Shown: positions 1-10,972 of the stretch, piece after piece
Layout: each line of letters opens with the position of its first letter
Position numbering within the stretch: the stretch's first letter is position 1
Source of the DNA: Pomphorhynchus laevis
Taxonomy: Eukaryota > Acanthocephala > Palaeacanthocephala > Echinorhynchida > Pomphorhynchidae
NCBI GenBank assembly: GCA_012934845.2
Contig: WNNJ02001911.1
Location: forward strand, 1 to 64,000
Length of the DNA stretch: 64,000 nucleotides
Direction: 5' to 3'
The notes under the pieces: model-generated
The model's input: the letters and a program-made list of their open reading frames with translations, nothing else
What the model was told of the DNA's origin: nothing
Database searches by the model: none
Translations under genes and position numbers: made by a program

Positions 1-1056
1 AATAAAGTTATAACTATAGTCATAGTTATATTATAGTTATAGTTATATCCTACTTATATTTAATTATATTGTTTTTATTAAGTTATTATACTACAAATTT
101 ATTTTACCAATAAGATTTTCATTGATTTAATTAATACCGCATGAGAGCACAAATAATGAGTAAAATTTATAAACAGTGATATCTAAATAAACTTAAAGAA
201 ACTGATATTTTACTAAAAGATTCTTAACAATGAGAAAATATAAAATTTTTATACATTCATTATTTTGATATATTGATATCATAATTACATGATATTACAA
301 TGTAATAATTATACTTATTTCTTATTAATTATAATAATTATATTAATTATATAAATTAATTACAATGTAATTTGTAATTAAATGTAATGTAATTATATTA
401 TAATTTCTTATAATATACACTTATTACATTTATATCATACTTAAACATTAATTCAAAATTCACACATTTTTACAAATATTTAGTTGTTATTTTCTCTTTA
501 GAGTAAATTTTCTAAGTTTTCCTACGATACATGAACTGTTCTCAGCTTGTCCGGTATTTAAATAATTATGGGAACGTATACCAGCAAATGATTTCTTTTA
601 CGATAAAAATGTAATCGCTTAATATTTAATTACGATATCAACGGAGATTAGTATATAAAATGCTTCCATATTTAAGAAATAGTTCCAATTAATATAAACA
701 TTTCTGAAGGAATTACAATTAACTTAAATCGTGATTAAGACGATTATATCTTAGTGTTGAACAAATAACTGATTAAAAAGCCAATATTTATTTAGATACC
801 TTAATTTATTATACAAATAAATGAGATCTAACTTTAATTTGATTTTAAAATTACGAAATAAATTCAAGTAATCAAAATAATTTATTGATACAAATTTATT
901 TCAAATGCTCAGAATTAAGGCTTACATAGACTTTATGTTCGCTAAATAGAATTGAAATAAAATAAAACACGGTGGAATTCTAAATAAAGCTTGGCTTTAT
1001 TTTATCTTGAGTTACGGTTTATTTTATTGTGTAGGCAGAATCCATTGTTTTTAAAA
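1..1056. other. AT-rich non-coding stretch
   Basis: No exon or RNA gene is visible on either strand. If the calcium-sensor gene at 1278-2417 continues, as its truncated EF-hand content suggests, this is part of its second intron, because nothing resembling the third or fourth EF hand appears here. Confidence 0.5.
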
Positions 1057-1206
1057 TTAAACAAATCGAGATAAGTCAACGTAAAATCCATGTTAAAAAT
1101 TTTCGATCACTACTGCGATCATCATCAGTATGTTACTGATGATGATCGCAGTAGTGATGGAAAAGTTGTAACAAAATATTTTACGTTGACTTTACTCTAT
1201 TTGTTT
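1057..1206. repeat. 150-bp foldback element
   Basis: Near-complete inverted repeat. The core is a perfect 25-bp hairpin (1106-1130 against 1134-1158) with a 3-nt loop. The ends also pair: the left end contains AAGTCAACGTAAAAT and the right end its near complement ATTTTACGTTGACTTT. No coding capacity. The layout is that of a foldback or MITE-type element, here probably in an intron of the adjacent calcium-sensor gene. No target duplication was identified. Confidence 0.6.
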
Positions 1207-1277
1207 AATAATTAATTATTTGAAGACACAAATTTGATAATAAATTAAAAAGTTTTGATATTGAAACTATTGATTAC

Positions 1278-2417
1278 CAGATCTAATTAATGCAATAGCA
1301 ATTATGTACTCTTGAAAGCTAATCTTTCCATCATGGTTTGTGTCTATAGCTTTAAATACAGCTTTTGCCATTTGTTTTGGGTTTCCACTAGGTTGAATGG
1401 TTTTGTAAGCCCTTATTAATTGTCTCTCCGTTAATATTCCACCTGGACAGTCCTTATAAAATCCATTGTAATACGCAATGATCTAAAAATTTGAAATATC
1501 GTTTGAGATATCGTTTTTGGCATATCTAGTTTTTTGGATTTTAAAATTTTAAAATAAAGTACTTAAAAATAGGAAATAAATGTACTTAGATTAAAATGCT
1601 GATTATATAATAATTTTTTAAACTTGATACTTAAAATTATAATATATATAATTTTATTTTGTACTTTGAATACTAGATACCATATTGAGGGGATAACATT
1701 TTATAGCATAAAATGTCATCATTAATTGATAACTAATTTATATGCTATATATTATTATATATTATATTATAATAATATAATATATTATTTTCATTTCCTT
1801 ATTTTTCTAAATGAAATTTCATTTATCTCTTTGCTGTACACTGATACTTGTAACGTCCTCAAATTTGCATGAGACAACCGAAGTTATACTCGCTGCAGCT
1901 ATAAAGGGTTCACGGAAACTTTAAAAATAATTCGGATAATAAATTACGATGAAACAAGAAAAACTAATTGCATTTTTTAACGTTTTATAAAAATTCTAAC
2001 AACGGAAGAGTGTCATGGGGTAAAATGTTATCTATATTCTCAATATCCGACTAACTTGTAAAAATAATTGTGATTCTGCCTCTATTTAAGAAACTTGTTT
2101 TCTCGTAAGTGAGCACGAACTCAAATAAATTGTTTGACACGTAGATTTTAAATAAATTTTAAAATTTAAATGTTTAAATATTACATTGTTTATTAATAAA
2201 TATAAATTTGTTCAAAAGTAACCAAAAATTAAAATAAATATAAATTTGTTCAAAAGTAACCAAAAATTAAAATAAATATAAATTTGTTCAAAAGTAAGTA
2301 AAAACCTTATTTGCAGTAAACCTGTTTTCTGTTAAATTGCGTTACGTTTGTAAGATACTGAACCATCTCCTCCGAAATAGGTTGAAATGGTCTTTCGTGT
2401 TGAGATTTGTTTCCCAT
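1278..2417 (-). CDS. neuronal calcium sensor-type EF-hand protein, exons 1-2 (gene runs off the left edge)
   Basis: Exon 1 is 2322-2417 (32 codons, starting MGNKSQHERPFQ) and exon 2 is 1278-1482, joined in phase 0 by an 839-bp intron (donor GTTTAC, acceptor TTTTTAG). The spliced stretch FNRKQIIAYYNGFYKDCPGG aligns without gaps to the NCS-1/recoverin/KChIP pattern of F-x-x-K-E-x-Q-x-W-Y-x-G-F-x-K-D-C-P-x-G. Residues 42-58 are the degenerate first EF hand with the family's Cys-Pro. Residues 79-90 are a canonical calcium loop, DTNHDGKISFQE. Family members have about 190 residues and four EF hands, so two EF hands are missing. A GT donor follows Ser100 in phase 1 (G|GTAATC). If it is not used, reading ends at TAG 1267-1269, giving 103 residues. 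Gly2 could be myristoylated, but position 6 is Gln rather than Ser/Thr. Family members act as membrane-associated calcium switches; the exact subfamily is not clear. Confidence 0.85.
2195..2297. repeat. 38-bp tandem repeat, about 2.6 copies
   Basis: Copies of a 38-bp unit containing AAATTTGTTCAAAAGTAAC start at 2204, 2242 and 2280. The array lies in intron 1 of the calcium-sensor gene, 25 bp from the exon 1 splice donor. The copies are almost identical, so the expansion is recent. Confidence 0.85.
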
Positions 2418-4304
2418 AGTTGAAACACTAATTTCGTAGTAAAAACAAAACAAATCAAGTGATTTGTTGATAAAAAATATCAGATACTTTTTACATTTTC
2501 ATTTTTTAGTAAGAGATTAAATTGTGAATAAAATTGAAGCAACAATTAAAATTCAAACATTTTAAATTTAGTTCGTACAATGAACATTTATACATTGAAT
2601 GATTGACCCAATTAGATTTTGCAAACAAAATCTAATTTATAAAGAAATATCATTTTATAATGTTGTAAATGTCAAGTAAACAGATTCGATCAATTAGAAA
2701 AATGTAGTTGACAATTACAAATTTGTAATTAAAAATAAGGATTAAAAATAATGATTAAAAAAATCAATTTTAATTTTAATTTAATTTAAAAAAAAATTAA
2801 ATTGTAATTAATTATGAATAAATTTAACGTTTCTTAAAAATAAAAATATTAATAGATAATTTCTTAATATTAATCTTTAAAAGTCATCAGATCAAAATAC
2901 TTTAATTTTTAATTTGTTACTAAAAAAGTTAAAATATTTTAATATAAAAGCTTACACTTTTTTATAACCCTTGTGATTATAACACTTTCGCACATTTAAT
3001 TATGTCACTGCGATTCGATAAGTGATGATCATCCTTATTAGTGAATACACTTGCTGGGACATGTGTATTCGATAAATCTTCAAACCTATATTTTTTATTA
3101 TTTGTGATGTGATCTTTTAAAATAAAACGAGTATTAATTTTTATACCATTGAGTGACAGTGTTTAAATGATTCGGCTTTAAATGTATTTAAAGCCGAATA
3201 AGCAGGTGCGAAAATGTATTCAAGAAGTTCATACTAAAATTTGATGCTTGGTATTAAACTCTCACTAACAGAGGTTAGCGAAATATCAATAAAAAATTTC
3301 CTCTTTTCTTTGATCCAGCTCCAATAATTCTTTATCGATAATTGATCATTATCAATTATTTAAAATCTTTACCTTATTTTCGAAAAGTTAAAGTTTTTAT
3401 ATCTAAGAGGAGGAACAAAATGTGGAAGCTAAATCTAAAAGGTACGAAGAAATGAGTCACTAATTCATTCTCCATTATTTGCTAAGTAAACTAACAAAGA
3501 AGTAAACTTACGCAAACGCGTTTATGGTACATGCGTATGCTGCACGACAGTTCTGAAATTAAAAAATAAAAAGATAGCTTTCAAGGTAAGTTTTTATACT
3601 TTAGTTTTTGATTACTTTCAAATATAGTGAAACATATTTTATATTATCTTTCTCGCTAATATAATCAACGAGAAAGCTAGAAACGTATTTTTAAACTTGT
3701 AAAACCAATTTGCTATTAGATTTTGACCGAGTTAGATATTAACTATTAGATATTAACCAATTTGCTATTATATTGTATATTCTTTATATCGTTCCTGGGA
3801 AGTATATTAAGGCAATCGCTTCTGTATCAAATAGTATGTATGATTGTTGTATCAAATCGCTGTGTAAATAACCAATTTTAAACAATAAAATTCACGGATG
3901 TATCGAGGATGTATCGAGGTCATTGTATCACGGATGCAATGACCAGTATGTGAAAATAAACACTAAAGCACAATGAAACAGAGACAAGGATACTCCTGAC
4001 CGTAATAAAGATTAAAGATAAAGAATACGAAGGTAGAGAACTGCGTAATAGTGAACTAATATATTTTGATTTTGTTCTTTGCATTCTACACCTCGTTATC
4101 GTCTGCCTTGTGCATCAATTGGTTTCCTAAAATTCCGCTATATGGTAAAAACTATATATCCCATTTCACTTAAAAATATTTTTATTTTCAATATTTAACT
4201 GTGTCAATATTTTAATTGTGTTATTCAAGGATGTGTCCTGAATGATATGAGCAATTATCAGTATGTGAAAATACTGTTACATTTATTCAATCTTATTTTT
4301 TTCT
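2418..4304. other. upstream AT-rich region of the calcium-sensor gene
   Basis: No convincing exon. It should hold the promoter and 5' UTR of the minus-strand calcium-sensor gene, but no clear core promoter stands out. It contains a 13-bp perfect hairpin with a 2-nt loop (3171-3198) and a doubled GATGTATCGAG motif near 3895-3920. Confidence 0.45.
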
Positions 4305-5395
4305 TCAGCGTTTGTCCCATATGGTGGCGGGGTCCGCTACTTTTGAATACCTTTTATACTTTATGCGGTCTGCGGCGTCTCTCGCTTGCAGGCCGACGTC
4401 AGCTAAATCACGGTTTATGGTGTCGATCCAACGCTGCTTTGTTCTACCTCTCGGGCGCTTTCCTTCAACTTTGAGGTCGAACTTCATCCTTGTAAATGTG
4501 TCTTTATCAGCACAGAGGACGTGACTGTACCACCATAATCGAGTTTCGCGTAACTTGTGACATATCGGCGCTACACCAAATTTTGCCCTGAGATCATTGT
4601 TCCGAATATGATCTATAGTGTAACTTCGGCAGTCTACATCAACATATTGGCCTCCATCGTTACGAATATACGCTCTGCATGTTTGGTCATTGGCCAACAT
4701 TCGGCGCCATAGATCGCGACGGGTCTTACTACTTTTCTGTACGCTTTTGATTTTATGCGATCTTTAATCTTGGGACAATAACAATAATTTAATCTTGTCA
4801 GTAAGCGGTGTCTACTAAGACACCGCTTACTGACAAGACAGTGCTTAAGACGCCGGTTACTGACCGCCACTTAATCCATGCTGCATTTATTCGAGTCGAA
4901 ACCTCTATATGAAGATCGCCGTCTGCTGTAATGGTGGATACAATGTATATGAATGTTGACGTCCGAATGAGGTCTTGCTCCTCGATTTTGATCGTAAGTT
5001 CATCATCGGTGTCCGTCGTTAGATATTCGGTTTTTCGGACGTTGAGGCGTAGGCCAAACTGTTTGAGCCGGGTACTTCATGCCTTAACCTTGTTCTGAAG
5101 GTCGTTTTAGTTAACAGACGCTATCATAAGTCGTCCGCTTATAGTAACGTCCAAGGTATCTGTCTGTTCAGGTCGTGTGTCACCGCGTTTATAATGTGAA
5201 TGAATAGGACTGGTAAAAGTGCAGATCCCTGATGGACCTTTACGGTGATTGGGAAATCTTTTGAACATCCAATTGTTGTGCACACGCGACTAGTTGGTCT
5301 TTTATATAACAGCCTGACCTATTCAACAAGCTCTTCCCAATTTTGTGGCATCACAACGCATACTAGATAACCTCGTGTGGGACTAAATTAATATT
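4305..5395 (-). mobile_element. RTE-clade LINE, 3' part of the RT and C-terminal region
   Basis: Decayed non-LTR retrotransposon, 5'-truncated. Reading on the minus strand from about 5.39 kb: an RT motif VKVHQGSALLPVLF, then LADD (the catalytic Y-A-D-D position), then VSTITADGDLHIEVSTRIN, then RPVAIYGAECWPMTKH, then LRAKFGVAPICHKLRETRLW, then GKRPRGRTKQRWIDTI, ending ADPATIWDKR-stop at 4305. This order and wording match the RT thumb and C-terminus of RTE elements such as BovB. Several frame changes interrupt it. A 20-bp hairpin at 4794-4837 sits inside it. It is non-autonomous and old. Confidence 0.88.
4794..4837. repeat. perfect 20-bp hairpin inside the RTE LINE
   Basis: Arms 4794-4813 and 4818-4837 are perfect complements with a 4-nt loop. 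One arm resembles neighbouring LINE sequence (CGGTTACTGACC nearby), which suggests a local inverted duplication rather than insertion of a separate element. Confidence 0.8.
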
Positions 5396-8300
5396 ATTCT
5401 ACATCAAGTATTTGTTTCCAACGTCGAATAATTACATTCACAAACGTAATTATTTTAAATTCTAAAAATGTTATTATTTTACATTTTTAAAATGTATAAA
5501 AGATCGTATTTATGCAAATTTTAAATATTAATCTAATGTCATTATCAAACATATAGAAAAACAAACAGAAAAAGAAACATTAAATATAGTAAACAGAAAA
5601 AACATTAAATATAGTTAATGTATTTAATATACATTAAATACATTAAATATAGTATATTAAATATAGTATACTAACCCTATAAACTGTTTATAACCCGTTC
5701 CTTAATGAACAGTTAATACCCAGTTCAATGTTTAACATTTTTAAAATGTAAAGCAATGAAATTTTATCATTATTAATTTATCATTATCATTAAAGTACAT
5801 TATTTTAAAATGCAAAATGCATTTTAGATTGTGCTGGGCATTGGTCAAAGTTGTAATTGATAAAAACTTCGCATTTTAAAATTTATCAATTTTGAACTTT
5901 GCTAACTCAAATACTTAATCAAGCACTAAATATAAATGTTCACAAATTAGCAAAGTCTTTATTATCGATTTATTATTAAAATCAATTTACTATAAATTAG
6001 ATTATTTTAAATTAATATATATTAATTTATTTTTTATTAAAATTTTATGGTAATTTATTTTCTAATTGAAATTTTATGGTAATTTAATCTTAATTTAAAT
6101 ACTTAGACTTTGATCATTTTTGTTTTACAGCTTAACAATATCCACAACAAAAAGTTTATCTATTATATATCCTACTATAAATATAATACATATGAACATA
6201 TCCTACTGTATTAACAAATGTTCTGAAAATAGACGATACTGAAAGATAAATTCATCTCAATTAAGTGTTCTGTGCTTATGGTCGAATCTAGAAAGAAATT
6301 CAATAATCCTAATAATGATAATTCATCTAGAATACATATGGTAATGTCTTTCAAATATTTTCAAATATTTGAAATATGAGCGAGATATACTCTGAGCAAG
6401 ATTTATTATCAATTACCGTCTCTACAAATATACAAATACAAATAAACTGGTTCTCCGTATTAAGATAACATAGCCATATAAAAGAAATCATATTAGAATT
6501 TGATTACAACTTACAACTTGTCAACTTGCGAGAGTGCCATTTAAAGATTTGTAGACATCATGGTAGACATGTATACTTGCTCATATATATTAATAATATA
6601 TTATTATATTTTTTAATAAAAATAAATAATATTTATTTATTTTTATTTATTTTATTTTTTACATGGAAAAATATTAAAATAATTATAATTACTATTATAA
6701 CATCTTAACTTTCTTAAATAAACAAAACAAAAGAACAAATAATAAGAAACAAACTTAAATTAACAGAGATCACATGAATATACCTTTCTTAAATTCCACG
6801 TTAAAATGTTCAATTACGTCATGAATTAATAAATAAATCAGGTATTTCTTAAACAAATAAACAAACACCTTCTTTCCTGTCAAACAGGCAACCCAAACGA
6901 CTTGTGAGTACTTCAATCCACTGATGAGTGTTGCCGGATATTCCATCATTTCGGTGATAAAGTGGTCATCTAGAAATGACATGATGCCTGAAGTTAGTAG
7001 ATCAAAGCTAATTTCAATTCAAAAAACCTATTCACGTTGTTCAATTTCTGTTTAAAATTTTTTCGAATATACATATATAATTTGAAATACGACAGCCACT
7101 TGAGATCCGCTCTGGACTCATTAAAATGAAATGATAAATATAAAAGCTATCGGCAAAGAGAAGAACAAAATTGTTTTTTGCCGATCTTTTATTATTTCAG
7201 GTAAAATTTTTAAGTGTTTAAACATTTACAAATATACATTCAAAATCTTATTTTAACTGCAATACCTTATCCTTTCAAATTACTGTAAATGAAAATTTAT
7301 GAGATAGATAAATTTGTAATTCCAGTTAAAACAAATAAATTTAAATACATTTAAATTCCAGCTAATTTAAATGATTTAAATTAGCATATGCCAATTTAAA
7401 TCATTTATTATTAATATTTCTTTAATAATCAATTTAATAATAGGATAGAATTTTCCTAATTACATAATTCTTTAATATGAGAATAATGATATCATAATTC
7501 TATATTTCGTCACTTTGCTTTCGAAAGTTATATACAATGCAGACAAATTTTATCCTTCAAATTGTTATAATTAGGGATCTTGATGATTTCTATGTTCCGA
7601 TTTCATGTTGCAAATATATCTAAATTTTTAAATTGACATATTAAATTGTTTTAATATGAATCAAAATTTAAAAGTATATTTGTCCATTAATGTTACATAA
7701 TATTGAAACAATAATGTTTTTTACTTCAGGTTTCGAAAGCATTTGCTAAAGCTGGCCTTGGAATTTGGGTATCGAAGCCATGCGAACAAGATTTATTTGA
7801 ATAGACATTTCTTAAGTTAAACGTTAAAATGTTCAATTACTTATAAGTTAAAAATTGTCTTATTTTTTATTTACAAACATGATTTCGTATTTATTGACTA
7901 TAAAATTTTTTTCGTGTTATTGAAATCAACTAATTGAATCAACTTTGTTAAATTATCAGCGCAATGTCTTTGGAATAGATTATCCATAAAATATCTGACT
8001 TCTGGATAAAGCACTTAAAATTTCTTTTTAATGTTCAATGTAGATGGTAAATGCATTTATACACACATTGCCAACTTCAAATTAAAATCTATTAATCTTT
8101 CACTAAACCTTAAAAAGCATAAATCTCTTGAAAGTATATTAAAAATTATTTTAATGAATAAAACTTCAAGTTATTTAGCAGTTATTAATAAATTTTCTAA
8201 AGGAAGATTTTTTATCTGTATATTTTATTCAGCTTTTAATTTTTTTGTCGGCTTTATTTTTGGCTCAACAGTGTAATCTAACTGACAGATCATATTATTA

Positions 8301-9139
8301 ATCCCAAATTGCCAACAAGTATTTGGTACAGTCAAGTTCTTACTTTTAATTCGTCTAAACTTAAAAATCAATAGACAGCAATAGAAAAAATCATCAAGAT
8401 GTTATTGTTTATATTTTTGCGACTAGAAATTAATGTACTTTATAGCTATTCCACCTCGAATGGAACAAGCAATCTTGACACTAAGTTACGTTAGTCGGAA
8501 ATATTATAGGATTAAGCACTAAGGTTTTGGGATTTTATTTTCTTATTAATTTATCGCATTTCAATAAAATACAATTACCAATAATTAGTTTCACATAAAA
8601 TTGCTGTAGACCAAGTTGTTACACAAATTTAATTGGGTTTCTTCCGGAATAAATAAATTGATGTTTACGCTTTTGCTTTATTGAGGGTTGATCCAACATA
8701 ATTGAAATAATACGAAGACTTCGATAGTTTTAATTAAAGCATCTTAGATAGCAAAAAAGATTCATTGTCAAATTAAGTGTTTAAGAACTTTACAACTACA
8801 ATCTATAGATCTTTCAATCCACCTTGAAAAGTATGAATCTCATTGAAATATATTTTCGTAAAATATCTTAAAACATCAAATTTTTAGTGAGATAGAGAGA
8901 TTTTATCGCATTATCAAAGAAAAAGTTAGACTATAATATAAAATTATTTCTAAATGTTATAACATCGTAGAAAAGTTGTTACCGTAAGACCTTCAATATT
9001 TTTTGTTGAGATTATTTTCCTACTTGAGAATGCTATTCAATACTTAGGTATATTCTACTGTTATTATATCTTGCTATTATAAGTGAACAAATTATTAGTA
9101 AACTTACAGAAGCTATTATATAATATTTAATATTGGAAG
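5396..9139. other. AT-rich region, no firm gene
   Basis: Mostly very AT-rich with no recognised gene. Short coding-looking pieces on the plus strand could be upstream exons of the candidate gene ending at 9408, but I cannot identify them: 6278-6340 (ATG to a GT donor, MVESRKKFNNP...), 7567-7614 (RDLDDFYVPISCCKYI) and 7738-7800 (after TTACTTCAG, VSKAFAKAGLGIWVSKPCEQ). A dispersed repeat lies at 6918-6985. The 81-codon frame at 8031-8276 matches no family I know. Confidence 0.4.
6918..6985. repeat. dispersed repeat copy A
   Basis: A 68-bp stretch that includes GAGTGTTGCCGG and GTGGTC-TCTAGAA-TGACATG-TG recurs at 59243-59310 with about 80 percent identity by eye. It is therefore one copy of an unclassified interspersed repeat. 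Confidence 0.7.
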
Positions 9140-9408
9140 CGATTTACATAAGCCTCAATGAGGCTAGGATAATTGCAGGAAATAAAGCAGACCTTACTCT
9201 GAAATTAAATCCTCGAATGATAGCTGGTAACTTAAAAAGTAACTTAAAAATAAAAATAAATGTTACTTAAAAAAGTAAAATTCATTTGAATACTTCGCTT
9301 ACAATTTATTTTTATTGTCAATTTTATGCAGTTGCCTTCGACAATTGGGAAAAAATTTTGGGTGCTGTGAAAGAACCTCGTCGAAGCAAATCGTTAATTG
9401 TAATCTAA
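9140..9408 (+). CDS. candidate 3' exons of an unidentified host gene
   Basis: Two exons fit together: 9140-9226 and 9332-9408, separated by a 105-bp GT-AG intron (phase 1; acceptor TTTTATGCAG). The joined peptide reads IYISLNEARIIAGNK, then ADLTLKLNPRMIAG, V, AFDNWEKILGAVKEPRRSKS, LIVI-stop, about 54 residues. The composition is protein-like and less AT-driven than the flanks. The upstream acceptor (TATTGGAAG) is weak and the 5' exons are uncertain. I do not recognise the family. It converges tail-to-tail with the minus-strand candidate at 9501-9620. Confidence 0.42.
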
Positions 9409-9500
9409 TTTTAAGAAAATACACGCTATGAATATGAATTTATTGATTTATTTAAGTAATATTATTAACTGCACAATTAATTGAACGCATTTTCGTCAAA

Positions 9501-9620
9501 TTAAAACATGATGATATGATATATCCCTAAAATTACATTTTTAACATCTTCTACCAAATCACTGTTTCCAATAAAATACATAAAAGTATCAATTGCATAT
9601 TTAGCATGAATTTCTTCTAC
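9501..9620 (-). CDS. candidate terminal exon, unidentified
   Basis: A 39-codon open frame follows a possible acceptor (AAACAG, complement of 9621-9622) and ends in TAA at 9501-9503. The peptide starts VEEIHAKYAIDTFMYFIGNS, continues DLVEDVKNVILGIYHI, and looks helical and protein-like. It could be the last exon of a minus-strand gene facing the one at 9140-9408. No family was recognised and no upstream exon was found. Confidence 0.28.
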   Translation of the reverse strand, partial: VEEIHAKYAIDTFMYFIGNSDLVEDVKNVILGIYHIIMF

Positions 9621-9633
9621 CTGTTTATATATG

Positions 9634-9790
9634 GTAAAAATCGGTATGTACAAAAAGCGTATTTCGATTGTTCGACTTACACGCGATATGGTAAAAAGCT
9701 ACAAACGTTAAAAATAAGATTGAATTACATCTTCAGAACATATTTACTTCAATTCATGATCAACTTACTTTTTACCATATAATGGTAAAA
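9634..9790. repeat. cluster of ATATGGTAAAA motifs
   Basis: ATATGGTAAAA or its complement occurs near 9634, 9691, 9768 and 9781, the last two forming a hairpin (TTTTTACCATATAATGGTAAAAA). The same motif appears at 4141. It may be the terminal inverted repeat of a small DNA element; the boundaries are not clear. Confidence 0.45.
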
Positions 9791-9829
9791 ATGTCATCTT
9801 TTGACATCCGATCAGGAGCATCGGCGGAG

Positions 9830-10760
9830 GCATAGTTAATTTTGACTTAAGGTTTCACGAACATTTGTCGGTACACTTTAAAATGCTTGCACCTTCTGAC
9901 CAGGCCGGATGTCCCCCTCCGCAATTAATGCATGAGGGAGGGTCGTGGCATCTTTCATTTTTCAATGCCTGTGGACAATCAGATGTACCACAAACCTTGC
10001 AAACTTGAGTTCCGCTGCAAGTTGATCCCCAGTGGCCCCAGGAATGACATTTTTGACAATGCGGATATGTCAGACAATCTTCGTCGATTAATGTGAAGTT
10101 CAGGTTGAACCCCAGAAAGGGATTGGCCGATGTTTTCGTTAGGAGTAAACCGGAGTCCAGATCCGCGTTCGCAAAGGCAACTGGGAGGGGCTCACCCCTC
10201 GCCCAGTACTTGACTAATCGAATGGAGGCTATAAAGTTTTTTTAGAGAAAACAAATCTTCTTCCGTCAGAAATAGAGGGAAGTTCGATATTTTAATAGTA
10301 CACTGTAGTATGATTTATACTCCTTTAGTAGGGAGGCATTAAGAAAAGAGACTTTAATTGAATTATCGAAAATTTTCACTGCATTAAACAGGACTATATT
10401 AGGATGACGTGACACAAAATCGCGTAAGAACGTATAGAACAGCATATGCTTCTCTATTGGTTTCTTGGAAGTTATTATGCATAAGTGAGCTAATTTGGGG
10501 ATCGGGGGTAACATCCCCTTTTCCGAGTACGAAGAACACAACATCCCCTTTTCCGAGTACGAAGAACACAACATCCCCTTTTCCGAGTACGAAAATACAC
10601 AATTTGGATCGGAGAATTCCGATCCAAATTGTATTTTCTCTATTTTTTCTGGAAAATCGTTGAAAGTTGTTGAGCTTTGAAGCTCCGACAGAGTTTTAAC
10701 GTTAACAGTTGCACACATTTTTGTGTTGTATTTTGTCACCAAAAATTGAACAACACACAT
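9830..10760 (-). mobile_element. LINE ORF1 (gag-like, CCHC knuckles) fragment, copy 1
   Basis: On the minus strand from 10760: an ORF1 start (MCVVQFLVTKYN), a region with FYTFLRDFVSRHPNIVLFNA, then WARGEPLPVAFANADLDSG, FTLIDEDCLTYPHC, and a run of cysteine knuckles (CHSWGHWGSTC, CKVCGTSDCP, CINCGGGHPAW). This is the ORF1 layout of I/Jockey-type LINEs. The copy at 14691-17215 has the same segments (YNILFTMINADDLTFPHC; FDIFLRDF), so both are one family. It carries a 30-bp triplication (10511-10593) and a hairpin (10601-10630). ORF2 is absent. Confidence 0.82.
10511..10593. repeat. 30-bp tandem repeat, 2.8 copies, in frame
   Basis: The unit starts ACATCCCCTTTTCCGAGTAC and is 30 bp long, at 10511, 10541 and 10571. 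Because 30 is a multiple of three it adds 10 residues per copy (SYSEKGMLCS) to the LINE ORF1 without breaking frame. The copies are identical, so expansion came after the element inserted. Confidence 0.9.
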
Positions 10761-10972
10761 ATTAAAACAACCAAAAAGAAATAAGTAAAATCAAAAACAA
10801 AATAAAAGCAAAATCATAACACAAGTGATAAAAACAAACGAATTGAATAATTAAAATAATGTAATTATAGAGTAATTAATTATAACTTAATCTAAACCAA
10901 AACAAAATCTTAGAACATGAGAAAACATAAAATTGAAAAATTAAAATTATAATAGAATAATTAATTATAATT
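10761..10972. other. A-rich spacer between LINE ORF1 and the Penelope-like copy
   Basis: Strongly A-rich plus strand with AAAACAAAAT-type runs, resembling the stretch at 52560-52760 next to another Penelope tail. Probably 3' untranslated sequence of the Penelope-like element. No gene. Confidence 0.5.

Noticed and set aside
1134-1165. Second hammerhead core (CTGATGA in the 1.1-kb hairpin)
   Set aside because: No GAAA core at the proper place and no helix II with a G-C closing pair.
6918-6965. Hammerhead-like CTGATGAG in the dispersed repeat
   Set aside because: No following GAAA core on that strand; the second copy at 59243 does not keep CTGATGA.
8031-8276. 81-codon frame as a gene
   Set aside because: Composition is that of AT-rich chance frames, with no domain, splice context or homologous pattern.
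10409-10680. Plus-strand repeat proteins over the 30-bp array
   Set aside because: Antisense of LINE ORF1; the minus frame continues into the CCHC knuckles.
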